DNA of 64,000 nucleotides from positions 1,054,001-1,118,000 of the forward strand of contig QYRS01000002.1 in the NCBI GenBank assembly GCA_006503535.1, in the 5' to 3' direction. Below the pieces are notes generated by a model, which did not search any database, was not told the origin of the DNA, and saw nothing but the letters and a program-made list of their open reading frames with translations. Positions 48,501 to 59,657 of this stretch are shown here, one piece after another; the first letter of the stretch is position 1, and each line of letters starts with the position of its first letter. The stretch is from Arthrinium phaeospermum (lineage: Eukaryota; Ascomycota; Sordariomycetes; Amphisphaeriales; Apiosporaceae). The position numbers were made by a program, and so were the translations under genes.

Positions 48501-48908
48501 CGGACCATTGCCTGCGGCGTAGTTGAGGATCCACAATGCTGCGCTACTGGACGAGCTGCAGTCCCCTGTGTAGACGATGAGAGATCCATTGTCGGCCGTT
48601 GTGGGAGCGAAGGCCGTGTTGTTGCTGGTCAAGAAGGGTAACCCTGAGCTGACTGTCCGTATCGTCTTGTCGGCAGCTTTCACGGTGCTGGACACATTCA
48701 GGGAGAGAAGATCCACGGTGTCATCGCGGGGGGCGAAAATGTAGGCGATGTCGGCACCGAGCTTCTGCCCATCTGGTGATGATGATCCCGGTATTATAAT
48801 TGTCGTGGGAACGTATGGAAGTGCCTGGGCCTGGGCAACGCTCATCAGAAGCGACAGAACGATGACCCATGCTGAACAGCGGACAGCCGCAGCAATCTGC
48901 GACGACAT
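45570..48908 (-). CDS. Kelch-repeat single-pass membrane protein with long cytosolic tail, function unknown
   Basis: A single exon encodes 1112 residues. The start at 48908 was chosen because it opens directly with a signal peptide (residues about 1-28, VIVLSLLMSVAQA); the frame is open for 23 codons upstream. The extracellular part (about 30-445) resembles a kelch/galactose-oxidase beta-propeller: YTYGGMC (about 178), RSGHTAVLNEDGTALVILGG (312-331) and YGHGATLLPGNVMMVYGG (374-391), with many N-X-S/T sequons. One hydrophobic helix at 451-471 (LGLALGLGLGLAAIFGALLI) is followed by CYRRRQNRK. The roughly 640-residue cytosolic tail is rich in Ser, Pro, Asp and Arg, with many SP/TP sites such as PSPSPTDSER and TPSPERH. 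Topology suggests a cell-surface receptor or adhesin. I do not recognise a characterised orthologue. Rax2-type landmarks share the layout but not visible motifs. Confidence 0.82.
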   Translation of the reverse strand: MSSQIAAAVRCSAWVIVLSLLMSVAQAQALPYVPTTIIIPGSSSPDGQKLGADIAYIFAPRDDTVDLLSLNVSSTVKAADKTIRTVSSGLPFLTSNNTAFAPTTADNGSLIVYTGDCSSSSSAALWILNYAAGNGPASWTQIPTPLEDGSVYTGPGMLGASMGFSTTLQPAISPATIYTYGGMCPSGNSSGDKTQASGRYSNQMVKISPPGIGGSGYSVETVANKGAPIPEAGFTLTELSPSISNRSGVVTQQVNHVLMGGHTKTAFVNMSTAAIWSLPEESWGYVHIDVATESSSRAQFATKSTGEDINPRSGHTAVLNEDGTALVILGGWVGDTSTAATPQMIVLEVGAGYGGKGAWQWSVPDSQPPEPAIYGHGATLLPGNVMMVYGGHAISSAVSRVKRQATDLVGNEPRFLNLTTMSWSDVYNNPTYIAAGGEPAASSNDDGKRQLGLALGLGLGLAAIFGALLINWCYRRRQNRKYAAREDTIRALAQDNARFLSDGDDDPMMEQDNHPRAWYAGGHDPYHAGNQSLGYESYRPRRGSMDGHHGLMQAMPIIRKPIAPRAAKGQYQPTSAGTYESFLDHRTRGAGAIHPIYEDDEDDEARDAEEPMSPSTPVYDSNRNSNPFSTPTQERQERPLSLPPPARKSGTPSPEPSQRHSATDPEVQDWMSDVDAADALLTTHMATTPKGNTGRISPVRRNKSNRSAHGPEDEQRTGSGLSDANRSTISRSNSLRLGGQPGFGVGPAVAAAEGRQGTSGSNSSNSTASIPSGNSYNTAKSSFPALQAEGPALLMGRPSLAYEEDDEPGSPSKNRPRRGWLGSLRRVFSGATPSPSPTDSERNGSPRRDSMAEASDYDARYGGLGSIAAGGLLRRKAGRDAWEASDRHPDTPGKERVSRDDESDEWDIEKAVEKRLVQVMFTVPREPLRITNGEPDLESGEDVVVVDPGKEEEADIGDGYHAVTTDDIEDATPPPLAVARLSSKGSNKEHQQGLSRLVSSSSSARNPARETVDSALGTEIGSPTSESGRPLSSGSHDLLAVPEERYDSASTPSRKSFDVGSDLEIHPSRTSAQSHSEGEVMSAEAVTMERPRTRVLAMVERYESRTPSPERH

Positions 48909-50121
48909 GATCTTGGACAATGAGAGGTCACAGAAACCACGGTACGACGACGACACCATCCCACCGGGGCGTAGCATCTTAGGGATTCAGCTCCAATGCA
49001 TCATCTGTCTCGTCGAAACCACAGGACAGGCAGAAGAAGCATCCAAGGGCGTCCGAGCAGGACTATAGGTCAGAACCAAATAGTCAAATACTCCAATAGG
49101 GCGGGCTCATCGGCAAACAATGGGGACCCTTCAAGATGGATGGCGGGGCTGGAGATGTGTTGTCCTATGTTCGCCCTGCGTTGTCGTTGGAAGTGAGGGT
49201 GCAGGGACTATGTGAAGCACAGAGCAGCAGCTGGGACTGACAGCCGACTAGAGGGTCGGCCAATGTGGGTGGCCCAGACTGGTTGACAAGAGTCCCCCAG
49301 ACAATCTTTTTACCGTTGTGGAGCGGATCGTGACACAGGCCGATCGAAAATCAACACTTGGGAATAAGAAGAAAAATCAATACAGAAACTGCAGTCAACC
49401 GCGATCTGTCTTAGATTGAATGGTTTATTGTCAAGGATAGTCGCTGGGTAAGATCTTCAGCAGAGGACAGACCAAAGGGATTTCAAAAATTAACCCCAAG
49501 TCCCTAGGCATTTGTTTCTTCCAATGTCTGACAGTGTCCTGGCCGTCTTCCAAGTAAGAGAGGGGGGGGAATCAGGGAAGCGTGGCTTGCAGGGTAGCAG
49601 TGTTTGCGGGCAGCGGTTGGCAGAGCAACACTGGAAAAGTCCCCGATCCGACCCAAGATGGCATTCAAAGTTGGAGGAGTTGGAGTCGCACTTACATGAA
49701 CGCGTATAGTACCCACCCACTTTTTTTCACGCCAAAGTTCATCTGATAATAGCTACTATTCTGGGCACACCCATGTCAGGATCCATGACTTCTAGGCTGT
49801 CCAAATTGCACCACTCACTCAAGGAGTCAACATCGTCAGCCCTACTTGTATATGTAGACGATGCAATTTGATATCTGGGGCATATGGGGCAGCTTCAACC
49901 AATTAGAAGAGTTAACCAGTACGATTCGCACTACAATTAAGAGAGAAAAAAAAAGCCAACATTGGATACAGTACAGGACGACGACCACCCCTCTAAGCCT
50001 TCCATATTCCGGTCCACCTTGGGCACTCAATGAGCACTCAAGGCACTCAACTCCAAAGAACCTTACAAACTTCCGTTGCCCAACCCTAGCACACCCCGTC
50101 AATATCTATTTGGGCACACAA
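48909..50121. promoter_or_regulatory. Promoter and leader of the kelch-protein gene
   Basis: 1.2 kb between two minus-strand genes. The part next to 48909 is the kelch-gene leader and promoter; the part next to 50121 is the 3' flank of the coiled-coil gene. No gene or named site was found. Confidence 0.55.
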
Positions 50122-51780
50122 TCATGAGGAAGGGGCGTGGGCTGGCGGACCACTCTTGATCTCCTCGCGCCTGTGCTCGCACATGCGTTTTCTTAGCTCG
50201 GCATTCTCCTCGTTGACCTTCTTCAGAATGTCTGCCACGGCCTGCAGAGCAGCATCCGTCACGTTGCCATCCGCGTCACGAGGAACCATGCGCCCAACTT
50301 CAGTCCAGGAATATTGGTTGGAGGTAAGCTTGTGCTGGATGCTCTGGAGAGAACTCTCCTGCTTCTCCAGCTCGCGAAGTCTCGCCTCGGCGTTGTTGAT
50401 CTTCTGCACGTACTCACTCAGCTCTGCGTCAAGAGCGTGGCTGTCGCTGTTGGAAGACCGGGTGAAAGCAGCAAGTTTGCGGCGGGCTTGCTCGGCATCC
50501 TTGACGTGGCTGTCAATCTGCGACTCTGCCTTGGCCAGCTTTTGCTTGAGCTCGGCGTTTTCGTTGTAGTAGGTGTCACGCTCGGTCTTGTAGGTCTCGT
50601 TCTGATTCTGGAGGTTGCTGACGCGCTCGGGGAACTCGGGAGCGCGCATCCTCACCGCCGTCGGCCGGTTCTCGAGTTCTCTTGTGTATACGGTGCCGGG
50701 GCGATCAGCGTAGGCGGGGAGAACGAAAACCGGTCCACGGCCGTGGCCCCTGAGACGGTAGTATCTGGTGTTCAAGTCCAGCGTGACAATGCCACGCTCC
50801 TTGTCTCCCACAGCCAACGTCTCGCCACTGACGCCTTCAGACCTTGCGTAGGCCGAATTGCCATCCATGGTGTATTCCTTCTTGTCCATGGCATTGTGCA
50901 GGTACTCCAGCACATCCTCACCTGCATTGGCGAGCACCCAGCGATCTTGTGGGTATACCACGGTGCGCCCGCTGCGCCCGTCAGGGCCATGGGCGCTCAT
51001 GTGCTGCATCGGGACTACAGCATCGTCTTTGAGTAAATCTAACGCCTGTGCCAGTTGGCGTTCCAAGTCGTGCGTTCGGCTGACTAGCCGCTGGGTGAAG
51101 ACCAGCCATTGGCCAATGAATGTCTTCTTGATGTCCTCGAACTCCTTTGCCTCAGGCTCGTAGTCCGCCGGCAGGATAGACAATACGCCACCGGTGGCGG
51201 AGTACTCGTGGTCAAGAATCTCAAGACACTCATTTGCGTGTCGCAGAAGGTTCACATGTCGTTGATATGGCCGTCTGGCGATTTCGCGCTTGTACCCGTC
51301 CTGAAGGTCTTCAACCCTTGCGATGCCACCATTGCATTGCAGCGCACAGTGGAACTCGACGCCCTTTGTGTCACTGTTACTCTTGACCAGGTTGACTAGA
51401 CTGTTCAGGGGTCTATGGTGATCCGGGTCGTCGCTCTTGTAGTGGGTGGAGAGGTCATTGAGCCAATCGAAGGCTTCTTCCGGCTTGAAGGACTGTGCAT
51501 CTGCACTGCCGCTGTTCTTGTTATCGATCTCTCCGGCGGCCTGGGCCGGGGCGAGGTTTGAGATCAGGACGGCAAGAGATTGCGCGTGTTGCTTCAGCGC
51601 CTCCAGCGTGGGCGGCCTCCCCGGGGTCGACAGATAGCTGCAGTTGACATGCTTGAAGAGCTCAGGGTCGACCTTGGTGTTGTTTTCCTGTAGATGGCTG
51701 GAGACGTATGGCAAGGCGTAGTCGTTGCCTTCCACGTACTCCGTTTGCTTCTTGTATGGGTCAATAACCTGCGACGACAT
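50122..51780 (-). CDS. Conserved-looking protein with C-terminal coiled coil, function unknown
   Basis: A single exon encodes 552 residues starting MSSQVIDPYKKQTEYVEGND; the frame extends 35 codons upstream but this ATG begins a hydrophilic, codon-biased protein. I do not recognise the family. Residues 1-375 look globular and mixed alpha/beta, with a helical stretch at 205-255 and a GRTVVYPQDRWVLAN segment near 271. Residues about 383-480 and 505-540 have heptad-like Leu, Glu, Lys and Gln patterns (LQNQNETYKTERDTYYNENA, then LRELEKQESSLQSIQHKL), which predict coiled coils. No signal peptide, membrane helix or known catalytic motif is visible, so it is probably cytosolic or nuclear and part of an oligomer. 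The clean 1.66 kb frame with G/C-ending codons argues it is a real gene. Confidence 0.75.
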   Translation of the reverse strand: MSSQVIDPYKKQTEYVEGNDYALPYVSSHLQENNTKVDPELFKHVNCSYLSTPGRPPTLEALKQHAQSLAVLISNLAPAQAAGEIDNKNSGSADAQSFKPEEAFDWLNDLSTHYKSDDPDHHRPLNSLVNLVKSNSDTKGVEFHCALQCNGGIARVEDLQDGYKREIARRPYQRHVNLLRHANECLEILDHEYSATGGVLSILPADYEPEAKEFEDIKKTFIGQWLVFTQRLVSRTHDLERQLAQALDLLKDDAVVPMQHMSAHGPDGRSGRTVVYPQDRWVLANAGEDVLEYLHNAMDKKEYTMDGNSAYARSEGVSGETLAVGDKERGIVTLDLNTRYYRLRGHGRGPVFVLPAYADRPGTVYTRELENRPTAVRMRAPEFPERVSNLQNQNETYKTERDTYYNENAELKQKLAKAESQIDSHVKDAEQARRKLAAFTRSSNSDSHALDAELSEYVQKINNAEARLRELEKQESSLQSIQHKLTSNQYSWTEVGRMVPRDADGNVTDAALQAVADILKKVNEENAELRKRMCEHRREEIKSGPPAHAPSS

Positions 51781-54393
51781 GTTGGCTACTAAGGTCTGGT
51801 GAGGCCAAGCGGGTTTTCTGAGAAACAACACAGTAAGATGCAGAGGATAAAGCACGACAACAACGCGATCTACGCAAGAAAACAACTACGTGAACATAAA
51901 CATACTTAGATTGCTCTTTGTCGGTTTTATCAAGGGATGGGCTTCCGCTCTCGAGACAGGAATGTCGAACTAAAACACACCATTCCAGAAACGACAGAAA
52001 GATGCCATTTCGGTCGACAAAGCACCTTTATCATGGATGCTTGAAGGCTCAAGCTATTCCTGGCGACGATGTTCCGTCTGAATGAAGGCATAGGCCTTCG
52101 TGGCCAGCTGTGCTTGATTCTGTGTCCGTTGCAAAGCCTCATCAATTGAAACCTCCATCCAGTGAGGCCTCCTGGCTGACCCGACACCCCAGCATTATGA
52201 TGCTGTATAGACGTTATCGAGTGGTATAAACGCTGCGCAACCAAGTTGGGTGCTGTAAGTGTTGCGTAATCAAGTTGCTGGTTGCGATAGAGGCTTCAAT
52301 TCTGCAGGTTTCACATGTTACTCGCAGTCCTGGTGGCTGACTGCAAAATTGGGTTGGAATGGGAGTTGCCGAACGCATTGTCAAGATGGATTCTTGTTTT
52401 GAGGTGCATGCTTCCGTCCGCATGTCTACCTAAAACAGAATCCAAATTCTGCCATGCTTGCTTCTGACTGTCTGGACCACGTTCCGTTCCATTTCTATTG
52501 ATCTGAGATGCGGCCGCATTCATTCGCAACAAGCACAGCGGTTAGCGATAGGCGAGCAGCTAGCCAATGCTACCCAACGTGCAGTCTGCTATGCCGAATC
52601 TCAACCCGGGTTGTGTTATCAATCATGGAGTTCGTTCAATTGATTGGTTCCGCGGCGGTGTACCTACATACCTAAAGTACTTATTCCCATACTTACGTAC
52701 CATACAGACGTACTGCACTGTAGGACCTTGTGAATTGCTTGGATCTCCATCCCTCGTGAAAATCTCCCCAAGTTCCTCCTCCCACTGACTTTCCATGAAA
52801 CCCACCTGGGCTGTCCCTAAGAGTACATAATTCAGTGAAGGGTCCTTCCTCAGCTCCCTGGTCGCAGAGGCCGCCAGCCAGCGCCAGCGAGTCCCATGTT
52901 CACAACGTGCCATGCGTGCGTATAAAGTCATTCTGGATAACACAAAGCCAATTGTTGCCACAACCGCTGACCGACACGTTGGTGTCGTGGGCAGGTTTCA
53001 CAGCTGCAGCACATGTAGCTGTGTTTGCACACCCACCCGCCATGCAAGAATGATAATGGCGCTCATCAAGCAGTGTTGTGGTAGTAGTGGTAACCTGAAT
53101 GTCGCGGGAGACGAATTCATCTACATGGTGGTGCTACGACCTACAGTACTAGTCCGAGTTATTGAGCCTTTCTGGGATATCTTTGCCACTTCGGCTGGTG
53201 ATTGGCTCCTTAGATTGCACAACCCGCGCTGAACTTGACGCGAGACCCGGATAGCGTGTACATCGTCCCATATCAAATTTGCGCGGCCTATCAGACGAGA
53301 GGCATGGCCGAAGATTTGCCAATTACGCAGAATGCCGCTGGATGGGAGATATGCTGCTTAATTTGGGGGGTGGATAGAGGCAGGTGCACTAAAACTCCAA
53401 GATACATGCCATCCGCCCTAGTCAACATGGCTGCCGCAAATTGGGGATGGTTTCTGCCCACATATGCGCCTAACCTTGAGTGATATCATTATTATCGTTT
53501 CCGTGGACAAGGTGCAGCAGGTCCCAATGCAACAGCTCGGGAGCATGAACCGAGTGACAGAGTGAATGGCAGTTCGAATGATTCAGGGACATAATAGAAG
53601 CCCTCCAGCAAGTTTTGATTTAGACCTCTTTCCCTTTATCGTTCTTCCTTCAACCTGAAAAGAGCAGTGCGACCCCATCATCGCATGTGATGCCTTGATT
53701 TCCCCTACCTGCCACTGCTACCATCCATCGGGAATCCACTGCCACATAGCATGTCAAGTTCGTCATTGGCTAGCAATACCGGCTGAGATCCAGGTCCACG
53801 CACAGACTAGCCGATAGCTAACCCCCTGTACACATCATTTAGGGGCACCCTGTCAGACAGGGATCGGGGCGTGCAAGATCTTGGACATCGTCATTACCCA
53901 CCCACCCTCTTCTTTTCTTTTTCCAGCTTGCCAGGCTCAATTTCAGCCAGGTTCAAAAAGGACCAATCTAGACGACCTGGGGCTTAGATCCAGCTTTTTG
54001 GATGCTTCATTCTTTCCATCGTCTCCCTCCCAAACGAGAGGACTCAATTGCATCTTGAGGAGTCAGTGTCTGGCCCCGAGGGCGGAGGTGCACGACTTAC
54101 ACATACCTACTTATACAAGATATAAGTTAGGTAGACTGACTGCCAAGTCTGGACTCTCGTCGACACACAGGCGGTTCTTGCAAGACACAGAGCGGGACCT
54201 CCACCGGCACAGAAAGGTGGAATAATAGTCGACCCCCCTCCGGTTGCTGCTAGGACGCAATTACATACCTTGTTTATTACTGGGGACCATCCCTCGCGTG
54301 TGGCTTGCACACCTTACTTTCCCCTTGTCAACAACCACCTGTTGAGTGGCTGGCAGGATACAAATCGCAAAAACTCAACAACCATCCGGCAGC
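51781..54393. promoter_or_regulatory. Divergent promoter region between the coiled-coil gene and the CSC1-type channel
   Basis: 2.6 kb between divergent starts. Open frames are short and show no family likeness. The 500 bases before 54394 are pyrimidine-rich in places (TCTTCTTTTCTTTTTCC near 53910), typical of fungal core promoters. No RNA gene was recognised. Confidence 0.55.
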
Positions 54394-57316
54394 ATGAGCG
54401 ACCAGGACCCTAACATCGGGTCAGCCAGAGAGGGCTCAGATGCCTCGCTCTCCGGCCTGATATCGACTCTGGTCCCAGTCGCAGCGGTCTCTGGTATCTA
54501 CCTCGTCATCTTCTTGATCCTGAGAAAAAGCCAGAGACGCTACTACGCACCCCGAACATACCTGGGGAGCATCCGAGAGAGGTATGTACTATTGCATACG
54601 CGCTTCCAAATATCACTTGAGTCTCCCACTGACCACATATTTCTTATACAGCGAGCGATCTCCCGCCTTGCCAAATGGGTTATTCAACTGGTTTGGCACA
54701 TTCTGGAAAATACCTGATACATACGCTCTACAGCACCAGTCTCTAGATGCGTTCCTTTTCTTGCGCTTCATGCGCATTGTCACGACCATCTGTTTCGTGG
54801 GATGCTGTATTCTCTGGCCTATCCTCTTTCCTGTGAATGCTACAGGCGGTGGAGGCCAACAGCAGCTGAACATTCTATCCTACTCCAACATCGACACCAG
54901 CACGGCTGGAGGCAAAAACCGATTCTATGCCCATTGCTTTGCAGCATGGCTGTTCTACGGCTTCGTCATGTACATGGTGCTGCGGGAGTGCATCTACTAC
55001 ATCAACCTGCGGCAAGCGTTTCTTCTGTCGCCATTTTACGCGAACCGCATCTCGTCCCGCACTGTTCTCTTTGTCTCTGTCCCGGCAGCTTACTTGGACG
55101 AGTCGAGATTGCGTAAAGTGTTCGGCGAGGACAATGTGAAGAACATCTGGATTACTGGAGACACGAGCAAGTTGGAAGAGACAGTCAAGGAGCGTGACAA
55201 GGTCGCAATGAAGCTTGAGAAGGCCGAAGTGAAGTTGCTCAAACTTGCCAACGGCGAGCGTCTCAAGTCTATCAAGAAGGGCGGTGCTGATGAGCGAACC
55301 GAGGCCGCTCACGATGCCGAGCCAGGAAGCTTGTCAGCTCGATGGGTGCCTAACAAGAAGCGGCCATCTCATCGCACCGGTGCACTCGGTCTTGTTGGCA
55401 AGAAGGTCGACACTATCAACTGGTGCCGATCCGAATTGGAGCGTCTGATTCCTGAAGTTGATGCAGCTCAAACCAGCTACCGCGCCGGATCAGCGAAGAA
55501 AATCCCATCAGTATTCATTGAGTTCTTCACCCAATCGCAGGCGGAGTCGGCCAACCAAGTTCTTGCTCATCACCAGGCTCTCCAAATGTCGCCCAAGTAC
55601 ATTGGTATTACCCCTGGTGAGGTCGTCTGGAAAGCGCTTAAAGTATCTTGGTGGCAGCGCGTTATTCGTCGCTTTGCCGTCATCGCCTTTATTGCTGTCT
55701 TGATCATCTTCTGGGCTATCCCTGTCGGTGTTGTTGGTATCATCTCCAATGTTACCTACCTCAAGTCCATTTCCTTCCTCACGTGGCTGGACAAGATCCC
55801 ATCGGTTATCATGGGTGTCGTCTCTGGTCTTCTCCCCTCCGTGGCGCTATCGATCTTGATGTCTCTCGTCCCCGTTATTATGCGAAGTAAGTATACAGTT
55901 CTCTTGTACCAACCGACATTGGCTAATATTTGTAGTCTGCGCACGTTTGTCCGGTGAGCCATCGCTGTCAAGGGTTGAGCTATTCACGCAGAACGCCTAC
56001 TTCGCCTTCCAAGTGATCCAGGTCTTCTTGATTACGACCATGACTTCTGCTGCCACAGCTGTCGCGAAGCAGATCGCCGATAACCCTGGGAGCGTCACAA
56101 CGGTATTGGCTGAGAACCTTCCCAAGGCTTCCAACTTCTTCATCCCATACTTCATTGTCCAAGGTCTGGGAATTGCGTCGGGCATCCTGTCTCAGGTTGT
56201 TGGCTTCGTCATCTTCACTCTAATGTACAAGTTCCTTACAGGAACTCCCCGTGCCAGTAAGCTACACCTGACCCTGACCCCCAGCCGTACCTAGAGGCTT
56301 TGCCTGCTAACAGATCTTTCCTCAGTGTACAGCAAGTGGGCCAGTCTCAGTGCCATCTCATGGGGGAGTGTCATGCCTGTCTACACAAACATTGTGGTTA
56401 TCAGTAAGTCTGTTCGCTTGGTTAAGGCTTCCTTTCCCTGCTAACCATGATTAGGTCTTTGCTATGCCGCAATCGCTCCTCTGGTAGTGGGTTTCGCGAC
56501 TGTCGGACTGGGGCTGTTCTATCTCGCATGGCGTTACAACGTTCTGTTTGTGACGGACACGGCGATCGACACACGTGGCTTGATCTATCCTCGTGCTCTG
56601 AAGCAGCTATTTGCTGGCATTTACATTGCCGAGCTTTGCATGATTGGCTTGTTTGGTTCATCAGCTGCCATCGGCCCTCTCGTTCTTAGTAAGGATCCTA
56701 CTCATCACCCCCAGCTCTACATCCCATACTAACACACCTGCTAGTGATTATCTTCACGATATTCACTGCACTCTTCCACATCACCATCAACAGTGCGCTT
56801 AACCCGTTGTTGTACAATCTGCCTCGGTCTCTCGAACATGAAGAGAGCTCACTGAGACTGGAAGCACAACCAGCTTCTGGTGTCTCTGGCGTCTCCGGCG
56901 GTAGCAGCGAGCTCAAGAACGGCCACGGCGAGGCAAAACGCGAATTGGACGGCCCTGCTATCCCCACCACTGCCAGTGGGAAGAAGCCTGGTCTCTTCAC
57001 CAAGTTCTTCAAGCCATGGACTTATTGCGATTACGCGACCTTGCGCAAAATTGTGCCCGAGGATTCCCTCGACCTCAACAACCTCTATAGCGACGAGGTC
57101 GCACGCAACGCTTACTACCCCCCTGAAGTCAACAGTCCGGCACCATTGTTGTGGATCCCTTCGGATGCCGCAGGAATTTCCAAGCAAGAGGTCAGAGACA
57201 GCGGCAAGGTTATCCCCATCACAGATGAAGGATGCGTCCTGAACGACAAGAACAAACTTGAATGGGACACGGAGACCGTCCGCCCGCCTCTTTGGGAGGA
57301 GAAGGTTTACTATTAG
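54394..57316 (+). CDS. CSC1/OSCA/TMEM63-type calcium-permeable cation channel
   Basis: A multi-pass channel of the DUF221 group, which opens on osmotic or mechanical stress in characterised members. Exons are 54394..54581, 54652..55886, 55936..56256, 56326..56403, 56455..56688 and 56745..57316 (introns 49-70 bases), giving 875 residues. A first helix lies at about 25-45 (LVPVAAVSGIYLVIFLIL), with two more before residue 180. The large cytosolic RRM-like domain (about 190-380) has VFIEFFTQSQAESANQVL and, near its end, ITPGEVVWKALKVSWWQRV. The pore-side helices follow (VGVVGIISNVTYLKSISFL, SGLLPSVALSILMSLVPVIM, YFAFQVIQVFLITTMTSAA, RYNVLFVTDTAIDTRGLIYP). The tail is hydrophilic and ends PPLWEEKVYY. 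The start is the ATG of MSDQDPN; the reading frame upstream has only a GTG. Confidence 0.9.
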
Positions 57317-58465
57317 GGGGTTGCCGATGAAGAGCAGAAACATATTCTGTGTTGATATTAAAAGTGCTCACGGGGGCGCATAGAGGGTAAACGGTTACCT
57401 CGTGGGTAGCAGAGACGAGCTGCCATTTGGCAGCAAGTGATAATGCGGAGGCAGTTTTATTTCGTTTATATGTGACGGCCGCAACGACGGGGTTTTGGGC
57501 AGTATTGGATGACTTATTGTTTGATACCCGTTTCAACCGATGGCATTTTGGTCATTGTTCGTTTCTACAAGTTTGTGTAATATATGTGTTCTACGAATTT
57601 CAAATTCTTTAATCCAAAACTGAATCGTAATCTGGTCACCTTTCAAGCAACTTCCTATGCCTGGGTATGTATGTGCCTCGATAATAGGACGCTACATGCA
57701 CGTAGGGGCAGAGGTAGGGGTACTACCTATAATCCGGAGTAAGACCCGCATAACTGCTGGATATGCATGTCAGAAGCTGCAAACAAGCATACACCAAACG
57801 TATCACATCCTTTTTCGGGGTATCAAAGAACAAGTCTAAGTCGTAATATGGATCTGGTTTGCTAGGATCAAGAATATTCAACCTCAGATATATTTATATA
57901 TGAGGCAGCCCATTAAGGTGTCAGTATGACTTTTCGATCGAGATATTGCATATGTAGGCTAAGTGCTGGATGTGCTTAGCAGAGAGACGAAGGAAGAGGA
58001 GCACGAGTCAAGCCTAAGCGCCCCGCGCCTGAACCCCAACCCAACCACCGAATTGCCATTTCTAGGGGAGGCAACCCGAACCGGGCCTAGTGCTGCCTTT
58101 CCCCAACGGAAGCCAAGCCCTCGCATGTTCTTTATGGTAGTCAGATGACGTCCACTGCCTGGTCTCGCCTCCATCCATCCACTACCACCCAAATCCCCAC
58201 GCGCGGCAGCGGTCAGTCAGCCAGTACCTAACGCGAATTGTTACAGGCTTACTTACCTCCTACAAGTGCATGCTCCGCTATCATTTATCACTATCTCGCA
58301 GTCCACTGCAAGATCTAGGGACGACTGATTCACCTCCCATCGTCGTTTGTTAATACCTCCCTCCCCCGAGACATTTTCCCAAGTTTCATCATTGACGCAT
58401 ACACACCTGCACATACGCTTAGACATCTAAACATTCATCCAAATTCCTGTCATCAGTAGTCCATC
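57317..58465. promoter_or_regulatory. 3' flank of the channel gene and promoter of the ML-domain gene
   Basis: 1.15 kb between two plus-strand genes. The left part is A+T-richer and should be the 3' UTR of the channel gene. The right 250 bases are pyrimidine-rich and fit the promoter and leader of the ML-domain gene. Nothing else was recognised. Confidence 0.55.
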
Positions 58466-59177
58466 ATGAGGTTCACTACTGCCACCTGCCTGGCCGTTTG
58501 CGCCTCGGCTGCCTCCGCCCTGCCGGGCTTCTTCTCGCAGGATGTCATGACCACCGACGACAAGCCCAGCGTTCCGGGCGCCAACCCCCTGGTCTACTGC
58601 AACGCCGAGCACAGCAGCGACATCGTGTCCATCACCGCAGTCGATCTGTCGCCCAACCCCCCTGAGGCGTATGTGTTGCCCCTTCCATAACACCTTGCTA
58701 CAGTCTATCATGTACTATGCAAAGGCAGGCGGTGATGCACTTGACGTAAACCTTGAGGCTAACATTACTACCAACTACTGCAGAGGCTCTACCTTGGAGA
58801 TCAAGGCCACCGGAACCGTCTACGAGCCCATCCTTGAAGGCGCTTACATCAACCTGGTTGTCAAGTACGGTCTGATTCGCCTCATTAACCAGGAGGTCGA
58901 TCTCTGCGAGCAGACTGAAAAGGCCGACCTCAAGTGCCCCATTGAGAAGGGCGTCCTTAGCATCACCAAGTCGGTCCAGATCCCCAAAGAAGTGCCCCCC
59001 GTACGTCAACCAACTCCCCTTCCTCCGCTTTTGCCCTTTGACGCTTTGTACGTATAACTGACCATCCAACAGGGAAAGTACACTGTTCACGCCGAGGTCC
59101 TCAACGCTGATGACAAGCCCATCACTTGCCTCGAGGCTACTGTGCAGTTCGGTGGAAGCAAGAGCAATGAGCTATAG
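58466..59177 (+). CDS. ML-domain phosphatidylglycerol/phosphatidylinositol transfer protein (NPC2-like)
   Basis: A small secreted or vacuolar lipid-binding protein of the MD-2-related (ML) family, which carries phospholipids or sterols in a beta-sandwich pocket. Exons are 58466..58668, 58784..59000 and 59073..59177, with introns of 115 and 72 bases; the product is 174 residues, the usual size for fungal members. Residues 1-19 are a signal peptide (TTATCLAVCASAASA). The mature part shows VYCNAEHSSDIVSI, SPNPPEAGSTLEIKATG and VKYGLIRLINQEVDLCEQ, with Cys residues placed for the family disulfides. Intron 1 was set to end at the CAG before 58784 because that alone restores PPEAGSTLEI; earlier acceptors bring stops. 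It is convergent with the V-ATPase gene 480 bases away. Confidence 0.9.
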
Positions 59178-59657
59178 ATTGCTCCGTTATCCGAACGTTA
59201 ACTCGAGCGGCGAGCACCGTAGACTCAGTATTAGCATGTCACGAAGGGGCTGACGAACATTTGGCACCCAAGCATATTTGATTTCAGACACTGTATGAAC
59301 GGGATCGATCGAATTCTATTGCTATTCTGTATTGTTGTTGTTGGGGTGATTGGATCCGTGTTTGTTTAGCTTGTTTCGATACCGTAATTCATGTTTTGCG
59401 TCGACAGGGTGTCTTTGACAAGAGCAGAGACGTACAAATATTGCGCGCATAACGATATCCTAGAAGAGTCGCAATTCGTCTCGAGGGCTAATAGATATGA
59501 AGCTATTTCCCATGCCCTGCACACGCGAACTGAAGATGTCATCAAAGCAGCTGAATGCCGCAAGCCAAGTGTAATGTTGAGCAATGTTGCCTCTCGGTCG
59601 AGTCTTTCATACTAATAATACTGGTACATCGTGCGTCTTTTAAACAACCGATCCAGC
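59178..59657. other. Convergent 3' flanks of the ML-domain and V-ATPase F genes
   Basis: 480 bases between two converging stop codons, expected to hold both 3' UTRs. Nothing else is visible. Confidence 0.6.
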
